Positions 46,218 through 54,256 of a DNA stretch of 64,000 nucleotides are shown here, piece by piece; positions within the stretch are counted from its first letter, which is position 1; every line of letters begins with the position of its first letter. The notes under the pieces were generated by a model, which saw nothing but the letters and a program-made list of their open reading frames with translations, had not been told where the DNA came from and made no database searches. The DNA lies in NCBI GenBank assembly GCA_963734815.1, contig CAVTIH010000001.1, forward strand, positions 806,001 through 870,000. The letters are read 5' to 3'. A program made the translations under genes and the position numbers. This DNA comes from Palsa-744 sp963734815 (GTDB lineage: Bacteria; Actinomycetota; Thermoleophilia; Solirubrobacterales; Solirubrobacteraceae).

Positions 46218-48126
46218 CAGAACCGACAATAGCGGCAGTGGCGGTGGGGCTTGCGGAGGTACTGACCCGTTCGCCCCCGAGCTCTCCCACCAGCCCCCCG
46301 TGGCGACTAAGGCGCAGTGTGCCGTGGGCATCGGCGGCGCCGCCGATCCGCAGCGTGACCTTTTCGGCCTTCACCGTGCCCGATACGGTCACGCCCGGCA
46401 CGTAGGAGTAGCCGTGGAAGCTCAGCCCGCCCTTGGAGAGCGTCGCCCAGCCGGCACGCAGGCCGCCGCTGCTCAGCGAGGCGAGGTTGGTGGAGTTGCC
46501 CGCCGACAGCAGTTGGATCGTGAGCTGACGCTCGAAGTCGGCGATCGTGAGCGCCACCGCTTGCAGTGTCCGCCCGGCGCGGCCGTGGTCGCCGTGTGCC
46601 GGCGCCACGTCGGCGAGTCGAGCCGGCGCGAGGGGGGTGGGAATCAGCAGCGGCGAGGTGGGCGGCCCGGCCGGGCAGGTCGCGATCGGATGCACGCCCA
46701 CGCCGCCGCTGAACATCGCCTGCAGCGCCTTGCGCGCGCACGAGGTTGGCTCGTCCTCGAGCACGGCGTGCCCGGTGTTGGGTACGACCAGCAGGTGCGC
46801 GTCGGGGATCTGCGCGGCGACCTTGCGGGCGTTGGCGGTGGGGGTGCGCAGGTCGTCGGCGCCGCTGAGGATCAGTGTGGGGACGTTGGGCATCGCTTCG
46901 CTCACGGCCGGCGGCGCCTGCGTCGCGGAGGGCCAGTAGGCGCATGCGCCGAGCTCGTCGAAGTCGAACACGTTGGTGGCGGTGAACGGTGCGAACGCGC
47001 TCGTCGGGAGCGCGCCTATCTGCGCCTTCGCCTGCGCCATCCGTTCGCGGGGGCTGGCGCCGCGACTCCACGGGAAGTCCTCCTCTTCGCAGGTGGTTGT
47101 GTAGAAGAGCGGCGTGTCGATCCCTTCGCCTTCTTCGCTTTCGCCGCCGAAGGCGTGCACCAGCAGCCGCGCCAGCGGGGCGTTGTCGCCGCCGGCGGCG
47201 GCCCGCACGGCGGCCGGGAATTCGGCCCGCAGGATCGGGTCGAAGTCGCCAGCCAGCAGGATGTCGAGCAGCTCGTTGGCGGAGACGCCCACCGGCTGGG
47301 GGTGGCCGTGCGGGTTGACATAGCGCCCGCTTATCTCCCCGCCGCCCATGCGCGCCACCAGCCGCGCGAGGTCGGCCACCGGGTTGGGGGTGATCTGGGC
47401 GCACGCGCGATAGGCGCACAGCTGGCGCAGGATCCGCGGGATCGCTTCGAACGTTGTGCGGTCGAGCGGGTCGGGGCCGGTCGGCGGCACCACCGAGTCG
47501 AGCACCAGCGCTTCCACGTGCTGGGGGTACTCCTGGGCGTACTCCTCCGCCACCTTGGTGCCGTAGGAGGTACCCCACAACACGAGCTTTTCGTAGCCCA
47601 GCGCCTTGCGCAGCGCCTCGATGTCGGCGACGGAGTCGAGGCTGGTGTAGAAGGCGCGTTCGGGACCGATCTGTTCGGCGCACGATTTGATCAGCTGCCC
47701 GCCGCTGCGGTAGGCGCCGGGTGCTTCGAAGCCGTGGCAGGCGAGCGGGTGCGAGTAACCGGTGCCGCGCTGGTCGAATGCAATCAAATCGCGCGTGTCG
47801 AGGATCGGCCCAAGCAGTTCGGTGAACGTTTCGGTGAACGGGATCGCCGACTGCCCCGGCCCGCCAGCAAGTGCGATCACCGCGGAGCGGGCTTCGCCGA
47901 CCGGCGCCAGGCGGCGGCGGATCGCCAGCGTGATCGTCCCGGGCACCGCCCCGCTGGGGTCAAGCGGCACGGTGAGGTGCGCGCAGGCCAGCTCGGTGCT
48001 TTCCTTGCACGGCGCGAAGGGGATCTGTGCGCCCACTGAGGCCGGTAGTACGCCAGCCGCAATGCACGCGGCAGCAAGCGGGGCCGCCAGGAACGCGACG
48101 GTGGGCTTCCAGACGGTCAGTCGCAC
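46120..48126 (-). CDS. Secreted S33-type alpha/beta hydrolase, copy B
   Basis: 668 residues from GTG 48126 with an export signal (VAFLAAPLAAACIAAGVLP). Catalytic elements LWGTSYGTKVAEEYAQEYP, LILSGADDLRTPTANA and VPNTGHAVLEDE match copy A, so the two arose by tandem duplication. A -10-like TAGATT (48139-48134) ends 7 nt before the GTG, suggesting a leaderless mRNA. Confidence 0.87.
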   Translation of the reverse strand: MRLTVWKPTVAFLAAPLAAACIAAGVLPASVGAQIPFAPCKESTELACAHLTVPLDPSGAVPGTITLAIRRRLAPVGEARSAVIALAGGPGQSAIPFTETFTELLGPILDTRDLIAFDQRGTGYSHPLACHGFEAPGAYRSGGQLIKSCAEQIGPERAFYTSLDSVADIEALRKALGYEKLVLWGTSYGTKVAEEYAQEYPQHVEALVLDSVVPPTGPDPLDRTTFEAIPRILRQLCAYRACAQITPNPVADLARLVARMGGGEISGRYVNPHGHPQPVGVSANELLDILLAGDFDPILRAEFPAAVRAAAGGDNAPLARLLVHAFGGESEEGEGIDTPLFYTTTCEEEDFPWSRGASPRERMAQAKAQIGALPTSAFAPFTATNVFDFDELGACAYWPSATQAPPAVSEAMPNVPTLILSGADDLRTPTANARKVAAQIPDAHLLVVPNTGHAVLEDEPTSCARKALQAMFSGGVGVHPIATCPAGPPTSPLLIPTPLAPARLADVAPAHGDHGRAGRTLQAVALTIADFERQLTIQLLSAGNSTNLASLSSGGLRAGWATLSKGGLSFHGYSYVPGVTVSGTVKAEKVTLRIGGAADAHGTLRLSRHGGLVGELGGERVSTSASPTATAAIVGSDAQTSTLFALRGVAVRAAAHRLAGLLGWLPWN

Positions 48127-48133
48127 CAGTTGG

Positions 48134-48139
48134 AATCTA
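48134..48139 (-). promoter_or_regulatory. -10 of hydrolase copy B (leaderless)
   Basis: TAGATT on the minus strand, 7 nt before the GTG start. No ribosome binding site can lie between. Confidence 0.45.
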
Positions 48140-48215
48140 CCCGATCGGACAGGGCGGTGCGCCGGTCGCAGTGGCGCCTGCGCCCGATGGGATTTGTAGA
48201 TGGGATCTGTGGATG

Positions 48216-48221
48216 TAAGGT
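48216..48221 (+). promoter_or_regulatory. -10 of the RidA-fusion gene (leaderless)
   Basis: TAAGGT, 9 nt before the ATG at 48231. Confidence 0.4.
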
Positions 48222-48230
48222 CTGCGAGGT

Positions 48231-48977
48231 ATGGACCGCGCTCGCCAAACCGTGACGGCCCCCGGCGCGCCGGCCGCGATCGGCCCCTACAGCCACGCGG
48301 TGAGGACGACCGGCGAGCTGCTGTTCTGTTCCGGGCAGATCCCCCTCGACCCGGCAAGCGGCGAGCTGGTGGGAGTGAGCGCGGGTGAACAGGCGCGTCG
48401 CTGCCTGGAGAACCTGCGCGCGGTGTGCGCCGCGGCCGGCACTGCGCTGGAGCAGGCGGTCAGGGTCACGATCTACATGACCAACCTCGGGCAGTTCTCC
48501 GAAGTCAACGAGGTGTGCGCCGAGTTCTTCCCGGAGGACCCCCCGGCGCGGGTGACGATCGGCGTGGCGGGGCTGCCGCGCGGGGCGCAGGTTGAGATTG
48601 ATGCGGTGGTGGCGCTCGGATCGAGCCCGTCTGGAGGTCCGGAGCGGGAGAGTGTGCCGAGCGAGGTCGGCCCGCCGTCCGACCCTGCGCACGTCTACCA
48701 CGTGGAGCTGCGGCACTTTCCGCGCAACCTCTGCCACTTCAACATGAGCGGCGAGGAGCTCCAGCGCGCAATCCTCGAGCCGTGGGCGGCCGACCGCATG
48801 TTCGACCTGGGGGACCTTCGCTGGGACCCGCGTCAGGCGCGCCTGACGATCCTCGAGGGTCCACGGATCCCGCCGGATCAGCTGACGATGGGCCGCGGCT
48901 GGAGTACCGCCAAGCGTCAGGGCGCCGACGTGACGGCACAGCTGCTGGTCGAGGCCGGGGCGCCTCGCGGGGAGTGA
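48231..48977 (+). CDS. RidA/YjgF domain fused to a C-terminal domain
   Basis: 248 residues. Residues 1-130 are a RidA imine deaminase: APAAIGPYSHAV, LFCSGQIPLDPASGELV, and PPARVTIGVAGLPRGAQVEI with the active Arg. From about 150 a separate domain begins (VYHVELRHFPRNLCHFNMSG ... WAADRMFDLGDLRW) that I do not recognise. RidA normally stands alone at about 130 residues, so this is a fusion. Confidence 0.88.
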   Translation: MDRARQTVTAPGAPAAIGPYSHAVRTTGELLFCSGQIPLDPASGELVGVSAGEQARRCLENLRAVCAAAGTALEQAVRVTIYMTNLGQFSEVNEVCAEFFPEDPPARVTIGVAGLPRGAQVEIDAVVALGSSPSGGPERESVPSEVGPPSDPAHVYHVELRHFPRNLCHFNMSGEELQRAILEPWAADRMFDLGDLRWDPRQARLTILEGPRIPPDQLTMGRGWSTAKRQGADVTAQLLVEAGAPRGE

Positions 48978-49055
48978 GGGTTCGAGGCGCCAAGGTCAAC
49001 CGGGTCGCCGCCCTCAGGCCGGTGCAGGCCCACCGCTACACTTCGTCCCCGGCTT

Positions 49056-49129
49056 GGTGGGCGTAGCTCAGCTGGTAGAGCTCCGGGTTGTGGTCCCGGC
49101 GGCCGCGGGTTCGAATCCCGTCGCTCACC
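49056..49129 (+). tRNA. tRNA-His (GTG)
   Basis: Cloverleaf is complete: acceptor GTGGGCG/CGCTCAC (49057-49063 with 49122-49128), D-arm GCTCAGCTGGTAGAGC, anticodon stem CCGGG/CCCGG with loop TTGTGGT (anticodon GTG), T-arm GCGGG-TTCGAAT-CCCGT. The extra G-1 at 49056 pairs with C73 at 49129, the tRNA-His hallmark. CCA is not encoded. A -10-like TACACT lies at 49037-49042. Its 3' half is duplicated, inverted, at 50554-50597. Confidence 0.96.
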
Positions 49130-49134
49130 CTCAC

Positions 49135-49161
49135 GGAACCCCTGGTGGATGCAGGGGTTCC
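49135..49161 (+). terminator. Hairpin after tRNA-His
   Basis: Perfect 10-bp stem GGAACCCCTG / CAGGGGTTCC with a 7-nt loop, 5 bp after the tRNA. No U-run follows, so termination is likely but not certain. Confidence 0.6.
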
Positions 49162-49252
49162 GGCGTCAAGGGGTCACTGCTGGGGGCGGGATCGGCCGGG
49201 GGTGGCAATGGAAGTGGCAATAACCGGTATGCCGTCGATGCTGTGGGGCTAT

Positions 49253-49669
49253 TCATCGTGTCCGGCGTAGCGTGTCGAGCAGGTCACCCGTTGTGAAGAC
49301 CTCGATGCCGGCGTCATCGTGGTCCTTGTCTTGTGACCAGATGGGCAGCCCCAGCTTGAGCGCGAGGGCGATTGTCGGCCAGTCGTCGGGGTCGCGGGCC
49401 GCGATGCGTTTCTCGGCCTCCGCTCGCTGATCCTCGTATTCTGCCGAGGGCTTCCAGTCGATGGGCATGACCTGGAGCGCCGCGAACAACAGTGGTGGGT
49501 CGAGATGGCGCTTGGCGGCCAGTCGGGGGAGGTGTCGAGCTATCTCGTCCGCGACGGCCTCCGCGGCAACGCACCTTGGGCCGTGCTCTGAGGCAATCAC
49601 GAGGCGCGCACGGCCACCGATCAGTGCCGACAAGACGACATTCGCGTCAGCGACGACTGCGGGAGGCAG
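49253..49669 (-). CDS. PIN-domain toxin (VapC-like)
   Basis: 138 residues. PIN features: first acidic residue in VVADANVVLSALIGG, AAEAVADEIARHLPR, and the acidic cluster RDPDDWPTIALALKLGLPIW followed by SQDKDHDD. The N-terminal strand lies upstream of the first TTG (49633), and an upstream stop leaves only CTG at 49669 (giving MPPAVVADAN) or ATT as plausible starts. It overlaps the antitoxin 3' end by 23 bp. A putative RNase toxin. Confidence 0.8.
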   Translation of the reverse strand: MPPAVVADANVVLSALIGGRARLVIASEHGPRCVAAEAVADEIARHLPRLAAKRHLDPPLLFAALQVMPIDWKPSAEYEDQRAEAEKRIAARDPDDWPTIALALKLGLPIWSQDKDHDDAGIEVFTTGDLLDTLRRTR

Positions 49670-49901
49670 CGAAATCGCCGAGCACCTCTCGCTCGCTTAC
49701 GCCCAAGGCACCGAGTGCTCCGCCGATCTGCTCGGACAGGCGCAGGAACACCTCACGGCGAACCTCCACGGGTAGCTCGGGCGTATCCCACGGCAGGAAG
49801 AACCCCGCAGGGGTTCCTTCGCGTGTTACGAGGATCACGTCGTCGGAGCGGAACATCTCCGTCGCATGGTCGCGGAAGTCTCGTACCGTCACGACCTTCA
49901 T
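49647..49901 (-). CDS. Antitoxin paired with the PIN toxin
   Basis: 84 residues from ATG 49901: MKVVTVRDFRDHATEMFRSD then VILVTREGTPAGFFLPW, a Phd/AbrB-like antitoxin N-terminus, with an Arg-rich tail. Located immediately upstream of and overlapping the PIN gene. Probably represses its own promoter. Confidence 0.78.
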   Translation of the reverse strand: MKVVTVRDFRDHATEMFRSDDVILVTREGTPAGFFLPWDTPELPVEVRREVFLRLSEQIGGALGALGVSEREVLGDFAASRSRR

Positions 49902-49995
49902 GTGGGCACCTCGGTGGTCACAAGTGCAGCATAGCGATCTCCGGCCCAGCGCAAGGGGTTTCATCGCTTCGCTGCTGTGGGCCGGTCCCGCGCGC

Positions 49996-50484
49996 TTATG
50001 GCTCACCAGCAACACGGAATGACCGCAGTGTCTCGACAGCGACCGTTCGCAGACGATCGCTCTGCTCCCAGTGCACGATGGCGTCCTGTAGACGGCAGGT
50101 ATCAGCCACCGACTGCACCTCCTTGATATAGCCGAGACGATCTGAAGCATCCACGACATACCTCCAAGTGCTGACGCCATGCTCGGCTAGGTCGAGCCAC
50201 CAGAGCTCCGACCAAAGCTGTCGGCCGTGACTCGGCAAGAGTAGGGTCGCCTCTGGCGTGGGATGGCCACCTCGCTCGCAGTGCCCGCGATAGTCGGATG
50301 CCCGAAAGCGATCACCAGAGCGTTCACGCAAATCCTGTGGTCGCCACAATTTGCGTCGCTCGCGCGGCGTCGAACGCAGCCACATCATGGCCTCTTGCTG
50401 GTCCTCCGCAAACGCCCACGCCAGGTACTCGATCTCCACTGAGCGACTCGTGCCAAGGAGCCCTTCTGAAGCTTGGTACCCCAT
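49996..50484 (-). CDS. Accessory hypothetical protein, maybe N-truncated
   Basis: 162 residues. SVEIEYLAWAFAEDQQEAMM, then RGHCERGGHPTPEATLLLPS and LWSELWWLDLAEHGVSTWRY. The HCERGGHPTP motif recurs in uncharacterised phage/island proteins. The start lies 70 bp from the inverted tRNA-His copy and the N-terminus looks short, so truncation at a recombination junction is possible. Confidence 0.55.
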   Translation of the reverse strand: MGYQASEGLLGTSRSVEIEYLAWAFAEDQQEAMMWLRSTPRERRKLWRPQDLRERSGDRFRASDYRGHCERGGHPTPEATLLLPSHGRQLWSELWWLDLAEHGVSTWRYVVDASDRLGYIKEVQSVADTCRLQDAIVHWEQSDRLRTVAVETLRSFRVAGEP

Positions 50485-50553
50485 TGGTACCCGGAGGCGC
50501 TTGTATCAGACCGTCACAATCTCAAAAGGTGGCATTTTGCGGGGATTTTATAG

Positions 50554-50597
50554 GGGTGAGCGACGGGATTCGAACCCGCGGCCGCCGGGACCACAAC
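50554..50597 (-). other. Inverted 44-bp copy of tRNA-His 3' half (att-like)
   Basis: Exactly matches 49087-49130 in reverse complement: anticodon loop through the 3' end. This is the classic core of a tyrosine-integrase attachment site. On the minus strand it follows the 3' end of an integrase relic by 49 bp, the int-attP arrangement of pSAM2-like elements. Its orientation is opposite to the intact tRNA gene. Confidence 0.85.
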
Positions 50598-50646
50598 ACT
50601 TTCCGGTGGTCCGGTGGGGCGTGGTCTGTGCGGGGATCGCCTGTAT

Positions 50647-51298
50647 CTATGCGGCTTCTACCAGGCTGGACTCCGGTGGAGTCGAGTCGCTTCCTGTAGG
50701 GTCTGTTGCCACTTTGTTGCCACCCTCGGACGGGTCCTCGGCGAAGTCCAGCGGCTTGCCGAGGTCCCCATCGAGCAGATGGACGTAGGTGGCGAGTGTA
50801 AAGGCTGCCGAGTGGTGTCCGAGCCAGCGCTGCACCTGGACAGCGTTGCGGCCCTCTGCGAACAGCAGAGACGCACAGGTGTGCCGGAACGTGTGGAACC
50901 CGACCCACTCGACACCTGCCCCTTCTCTGGCCGGCTTGAGCACGCGACGACGGAGGTTCCCGACGTGCAGGTAAGCGCCGTTGCCCGCGGGAAACACCAG
51001 ATCATCGTCTCCGGGCCGCTCCGTCTCCTTCTAGCGCTCCCGTAGCGCGAGCACAAGCCCGGACGGCAGCGGCACGTCCCGGCGAGCGTGGCGGCTCTTG
51101 GGGTGGCCCCAACTTGCCCCGCACGACGCCCCGGCGAACCTTGACGTGCGGTGTGGAGCCGTCGAGCTGTAGGTGCCGCCACTGGACGGCGATGGCCTCG
51201 CTGATGCGCAGGCCAGTAGCCGCCAGGAACCAGAAGAACAGCCGCCACTGCTCCGGGAACTGCTTGAGCAGCGCCCGCAGTTCCTCCTCGTTCATCAC
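50647..51298 (-). pseudogene. Tyrosine integrase relic 1
   Basis: Box I is in frame at the 5' end (MNEEELRALLKQFPEQ ... ATGLRISEAIAVQW). The frame shifts near 51105, where GGGCCACCCC should continue as PKSRHARRDVPLPSG, and an in-frame TAG follows at 51033-51031. The C-terminal part then reads VGFHTFRHTCASLLFAEG, LGHHSAAFTLATYVHL with box II and the catalytic Tyr. The N-terminal arm/core-binding part is missing. Clearly inactive. Confidence 0.85.
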
Positions 51299-51337
51299 CC
51301 GGACCTCCTCGTCCTCGGTGTCGAGGGCGATTCAACT

Positions 51338-51490
51338 CGTCGTTGCGCCATGCCTCTGGCACGTATTGGCTGCCGGCGGTGGGGCGCTGCGCGATCAAGG
51401 AGTGGATGGTCAAGCTGATGCGAAGACAGCCGAGATCTACCAGCACTGCGTCCCCGACTCGACGTACGAGCGGCGTTTCGTCGACGGGGC
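51338..51490 (+). pseudogene. Tyrosine integrase relic 2 (C-terminus)
   Basis: Plus-strand remnant in two frames: RHASGTYWLPAVGRCAIKEW then, after a shift, ADAKTAEIYQHCVPDSTYER. These correspond to box II (RHxxGT) and the IYQHY tyrosine region, where the Tyr is retained. It faces relic 1 head to head at about 51320, probably a deletion junction. Confidence 0.65.
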
Positions 51491-51534
51491 GTTGGGGGAC
51501 GGCGAGGATGACAAATTCTCGATAGGTTTCCGCT

Positions 51535-53094
51535 ATGGCAACTGTCAGCGAGGGTGGACGAAACGGATCGGGGACCGAGAGTTGGCTGCATGCTCGCTTG
51601 ATCCCGACTTATGGCATACGTAGCCAAGAGGAGCAGGAGAAGCGCGCGACTTCGTGTCTTCTTGCCGTGATGCACGGTGTCCCCGAGTTCGGGCATTCGC
51701 TCCTGCGAGAGTTGGGTGCGCCGAAGTCGCCAAGCATCGACACGTTTGCCGAGGTTCGTTTCAAGAACGCGGATGGCAAGGTGGACATCCCTGATGGAGC
51801 GATCGTGTGTGAGCGTGGTGGCAAACGCTGGACCTGTCTCGTCGAGGTTAAGACTGGTACCGTCGCCCTGAAGGATGATCAGGTCGAGAGATACGTCGTT
51901 ATCGCACGCGAACAGGGCTTCGACGGAGTCCTCACGATCTCGAACCAGATCACCCACAGTGCATCGGAGTCGCCTGTATCTGTTAACGGCCAGAAGCTCC
52001 GTAAAACAAAGCTCTGGCACCTGTCATGGTGGCGAATCCTGACTGAGGCGGTCGTACAGAGCCGCTATCGAGGGGTGTCCGATCCCGACCAAGCCTGGGT
52101 CCTCCGCGAGTTGATCCACTATCTCAGCGGCGAAGCCTCCGGAGTCGCGGGCTTCGAGGACATGGGGAAGGATTGGGTCTCAGTGCGTACCGCCGCGCAC
52201 GATGGGACTCTGCGTCAAGGGGATGTCCGTGCTCGCCAGGTCGCGGAGCGGTGGGAGCAATTCACCGAGTATCTGTGTCTCAGCTTGTCTCAAGAATTGG
52301 GGCGCAACGTCGTCTCGCTTCGACCACGCAAACAGACGACCAGCGCGCAGCTCGACGAGTTGGAGAAGTCGCTGACAACCGGTGGCACCCTCCAGTCGAC
52401 GATCCACGTCCCGGACGCCATCGGCGACTTGCAGATACGCGCCGACCTCAAGTCGCGCCAGACATCTCTCAGCGTGGACATCATGGCACCCACGGAAGGC
52501 CGGCCCAAGTCCCGTGTTAGCTGGTTGCTGCGCCAGCTCTCCGAGTCGTGGCCGGACCTGCGTATCGAGGTTTGGTACCCCTACGTCCGGGAGAGTACTG
52601 CCGCGACACTGGAGCAGGCACGCGTGCGGCCAGAGGGCCTGTTCTGCCAAGCAGACGTCAAGCGTGATCCACGCTCCTTCACGGTGACGCTCAGCCGACC
52701 GATGGGACAGAAGCGAGGCCGGGCCGAGGGCTCATTCGTACGCGAGACACGCCAACAGACGGTTACGTTCTACCGCGATCTCGTCCAGAACCTCAAGGCA
52801 TGGCAGGCGCGCCCTCCGCAAATCCGCGCAGAGGCGACTAATGCCGATAGCGGCGAGCCTCCGTCACCGCCGGACCTGTTGCCTCTCACGCCCGCCGACA
52901 GGATGTTGCCTCGTCTCACCAGTGGCAGCACATCGGACGGCGACCTGGCTGATCGGTTTGTGCCCACCCCGCCGGAAGCAAGCTTGCCCCAAGGGTTCGT
53001 TCAACGTCCTGTTTTGAGCGAATCCGACCTCGACGAACCCGATCCAACCCCATCAACCCCGGCCCAAACCGACCCCCCCTGGGCAAACTCATAA
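51535..53094 (+). CDS. Actinobacterial protein with PD-(D/E)XK-like domain
   Basis: 519 residues. The N-terminal 150 residues suggest a PD-(D/E)XK nuclease fold: RFKNADGKVDIPDGAIV supplies the Asp and CLVEVKTG the E-x-K, followed by QVERYVVIAREQGFDGVLTI. The middle (WAFL-like beta/alpha region) and C-terminal Pro/Ser-rich tail are unassigned. Similar proteins occur on actinobacterial islands. Defence role is a guess. Intact in a region of broken genes, which suggests it is under selection. Confidence 0.7.
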   Translation: MATVSEGGRNGSGTESWLHARLIPTYGIRSQEEQEKRATSCLLAVMHGVPEFGHSLLRELGAPKSPSIDTFAEVRFKNADGKVDIPDGAIVCERGGKRWTCLVEVKTGTVALKDDQVERYVVIAREQGFDGVLTISNQITHSASESPVSVNGQKLRKTKLWHLSWWRILTEAVVQSRYRGVSDPDQAWVLRELIHYLSGEASGVAGFEDMGKDWVSVRTAAHDGTLRQGDVRARQVAERWEQFTEYLCLSLSQELGRNVVSLRPRKQTTSAQLDELEKSLTTGGTLQSTIHVPDAIGDLQIRADLKSRQTSLSVDIMAPTEGRPKSRVSWLLRQLSESWPDLRIEVWYPYVRESTAATLEQARVRPEGLFCQADVKRDPRSFTVTLSRPMGQKRGRAEGSFVRETRQQTVTFYRDLVQNLKAWQARPPQIRAEATNADSGEPPSPPDLLPLTPADRMLPRLTSGSTSDGDLADRFVPTPPEASLPQGFVQRPVLSESDLDEPDPTPSTPAQTDPPWANS

Positions 53095-53311
53095 CCCTGC
53101 GCACGATGATTGCGCCCAGCGCCCGCGCTGCTCTCGTCGCTCGCTAAAGGGGGCCTTCACGGGCGCTCGGAGCCCTCGCTGGCGTGTCGTTCTGCCCGTC
53201 GCAGGGGTGTCGCGCCAAACGGCGGGTTGTGCGGCAGGTCCCCCACTGCGGTTTATGGCTCTATCACTAGAGTTGCGTGGTGCCGGATCCCTCGCCTTCG
53301 CTGCGCTTGGC

Positions 53312-53357
53312 GTCCTTGACCACCCGCCCACAACTTCGAGTTCGGGTGGTCAAGGAC
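53312..53357. repeat. 15-bp inverted repeat with nested stem
   Basis: Arms GTCCTTGACCACCCG (53312-53326) and CGGGTGGTCAAGGAC (53343-53357). The loop contains AACT-TCG-AGTT. Outer GGATCCC (53285) and GGGATCC (53359) add asymmetric pairing. Confidence 0.8.
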
Positions 53358-53503
53358 CGGGATCCTGAACGTGAGATGGAAGACAGGGTGATGGTGTGGT
53401 GGCGGTGGGGGACCAGAGTGATTGGGTGACCAAGGATGAGGGACCAGAGAGATGGAGAGAAGATGGAGATGGATGGATGGGAAGCAGGGTGGCGTGGGTG
53501 GCA

Positions 53504-53529
53504 CTCCGGCAGGCTGGAGCCTGCCGGAG
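53504..53529. repeat. 11-bp perfect hairpin
   Basis: CTCCGGCAGGC and GCCTGCCGGAG around a 4-nt TGGA loop. Could end transcription from 51535, but has no U-run. Confidence 0.65.
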
Positions 53530-53702
53530 CCAGGCCAACACCAATTCTTGAAAGGCGGCCCCGGTATGAGAGCACCTCACACTCTGGACGGGGCGCACAC
53601 GGCGCCCCACGACCGACGAACGGAGGTTCCAATGCACACTCTCCCCACTGGCGCAGCACGGCAGCGCCACATGCGTAGACAAGCCACGCCCCTGATTCCT
53701 CG

Positions 53703-53930
53703 GTGCTGCCCCCGCGGCGTCCACGAGACCGCCTCGCCTTCGCGCCGCTCATCGACGCCAAGGCGGCCGGGCGACTGCTGGGAGTTCCCCACACGTGGCT
53801 GCTCGCTCAGGCCCGCGCCGGATGCATCCCTCACCACCGCCTCGGCCACTATGTGCGCTTCAGCGCGGATGACCTGAAGTTGTGGCTGCAGGAGAACCGC
53901 TCCGACGACTGGGTCGCTTGGCGTCTATGA
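53703..53930 (+). CDS. Excisionase-like HTH_17 protein
   Basis: About 75 residues. Core LIDAKAAGRLLGVPHTWLLA, HHRLGHYVRFSADDLKLWLQ is the MerR-like fold of Xis/HTH_17 proteins. The GTG at 53703 is uncertain because the conserved core starts 15 residues later. Likely the directionality factor of one of the decayed integrases nearby. Confidence 0.72.
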   Translation: MLPPRRPRDRLAFAPLIDAKAAGRLLGVPHTWLLAQARAGCIPHHRLGHYVRFSADDLKLWLQENRSDDWVAWRL

Positions 53931-53964
53931 CGACGCCTCGAAAGGTTCGGAACGCCAGGCTGCG

Positions 53965-54246
53965 CTACGCGCTCACCGCTGGGCGGGACGCCATGTGCCG
54001 GCGGGCCTCTGCGTAGAGCGGCTCGGGCGCCATGTCGAGGCCGTCGTCGGGCCAGGCGATCGTGCCGGCTTCGACGGAGACTCGCGCGAAGTGCTGCGGG
54101 TCTCGCAGCGGCTCGAACACGCCTGTCCACTCACGACCGTCGAAGCTGACGTCGCCCACGGTGCCGTCCTCGAAGGTCAGACGGAGATCGTACGTACCGA
54201 TGACCTCGACGTCGGTGACGTGAACGAGTGGGGGTAGATCGACCAT
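53965..54246 (-). CDS. DUF2442 protein
   Basis: 93 residues from ATG 54246. LPPLVHVTDVEVIGTYDLRL, FEDGTVGDVSFDGREWTGVF EPLRDP is typical DUF2442. It follows the DUF4160 gene by 10 bp; the two families often pair and are suspected toxin-antitoxin partners. Confidence 0.82.
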   Translation of the reverse strand: MVDLPPLVHVTDVEVIGTYDLRLTFEDGTVGDVSFDGREWTGVFEPLRDPQHFARVSVEAGTIAWPDDGLDMAPEPLYAEARRHMASRPAVSA

Positions 54247-54256
54247 CGAACCAATG

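Larger units (their letters stand above)
53095..53702. other. 608-bp non-coding region with strong hairpins
   Basis: No convincing gene. Contains an AT-richer patch near 53250-53275 (CTCTA-TCAC-TAGAG), two strong inverted repeats listed separately, and a purine-rich, GGAT/GGAG-like stretch at 53370-53500. It separates the PD-(D/E)XK gene from the excisionase-like gene. Confidence 0.6.

Noticed and set aside
53110..53331. Small ORFs on both strands in 53110-53331
   Set aside because: No ribosome sites, no recognisable domains, and they overlap strong inverted repeats.
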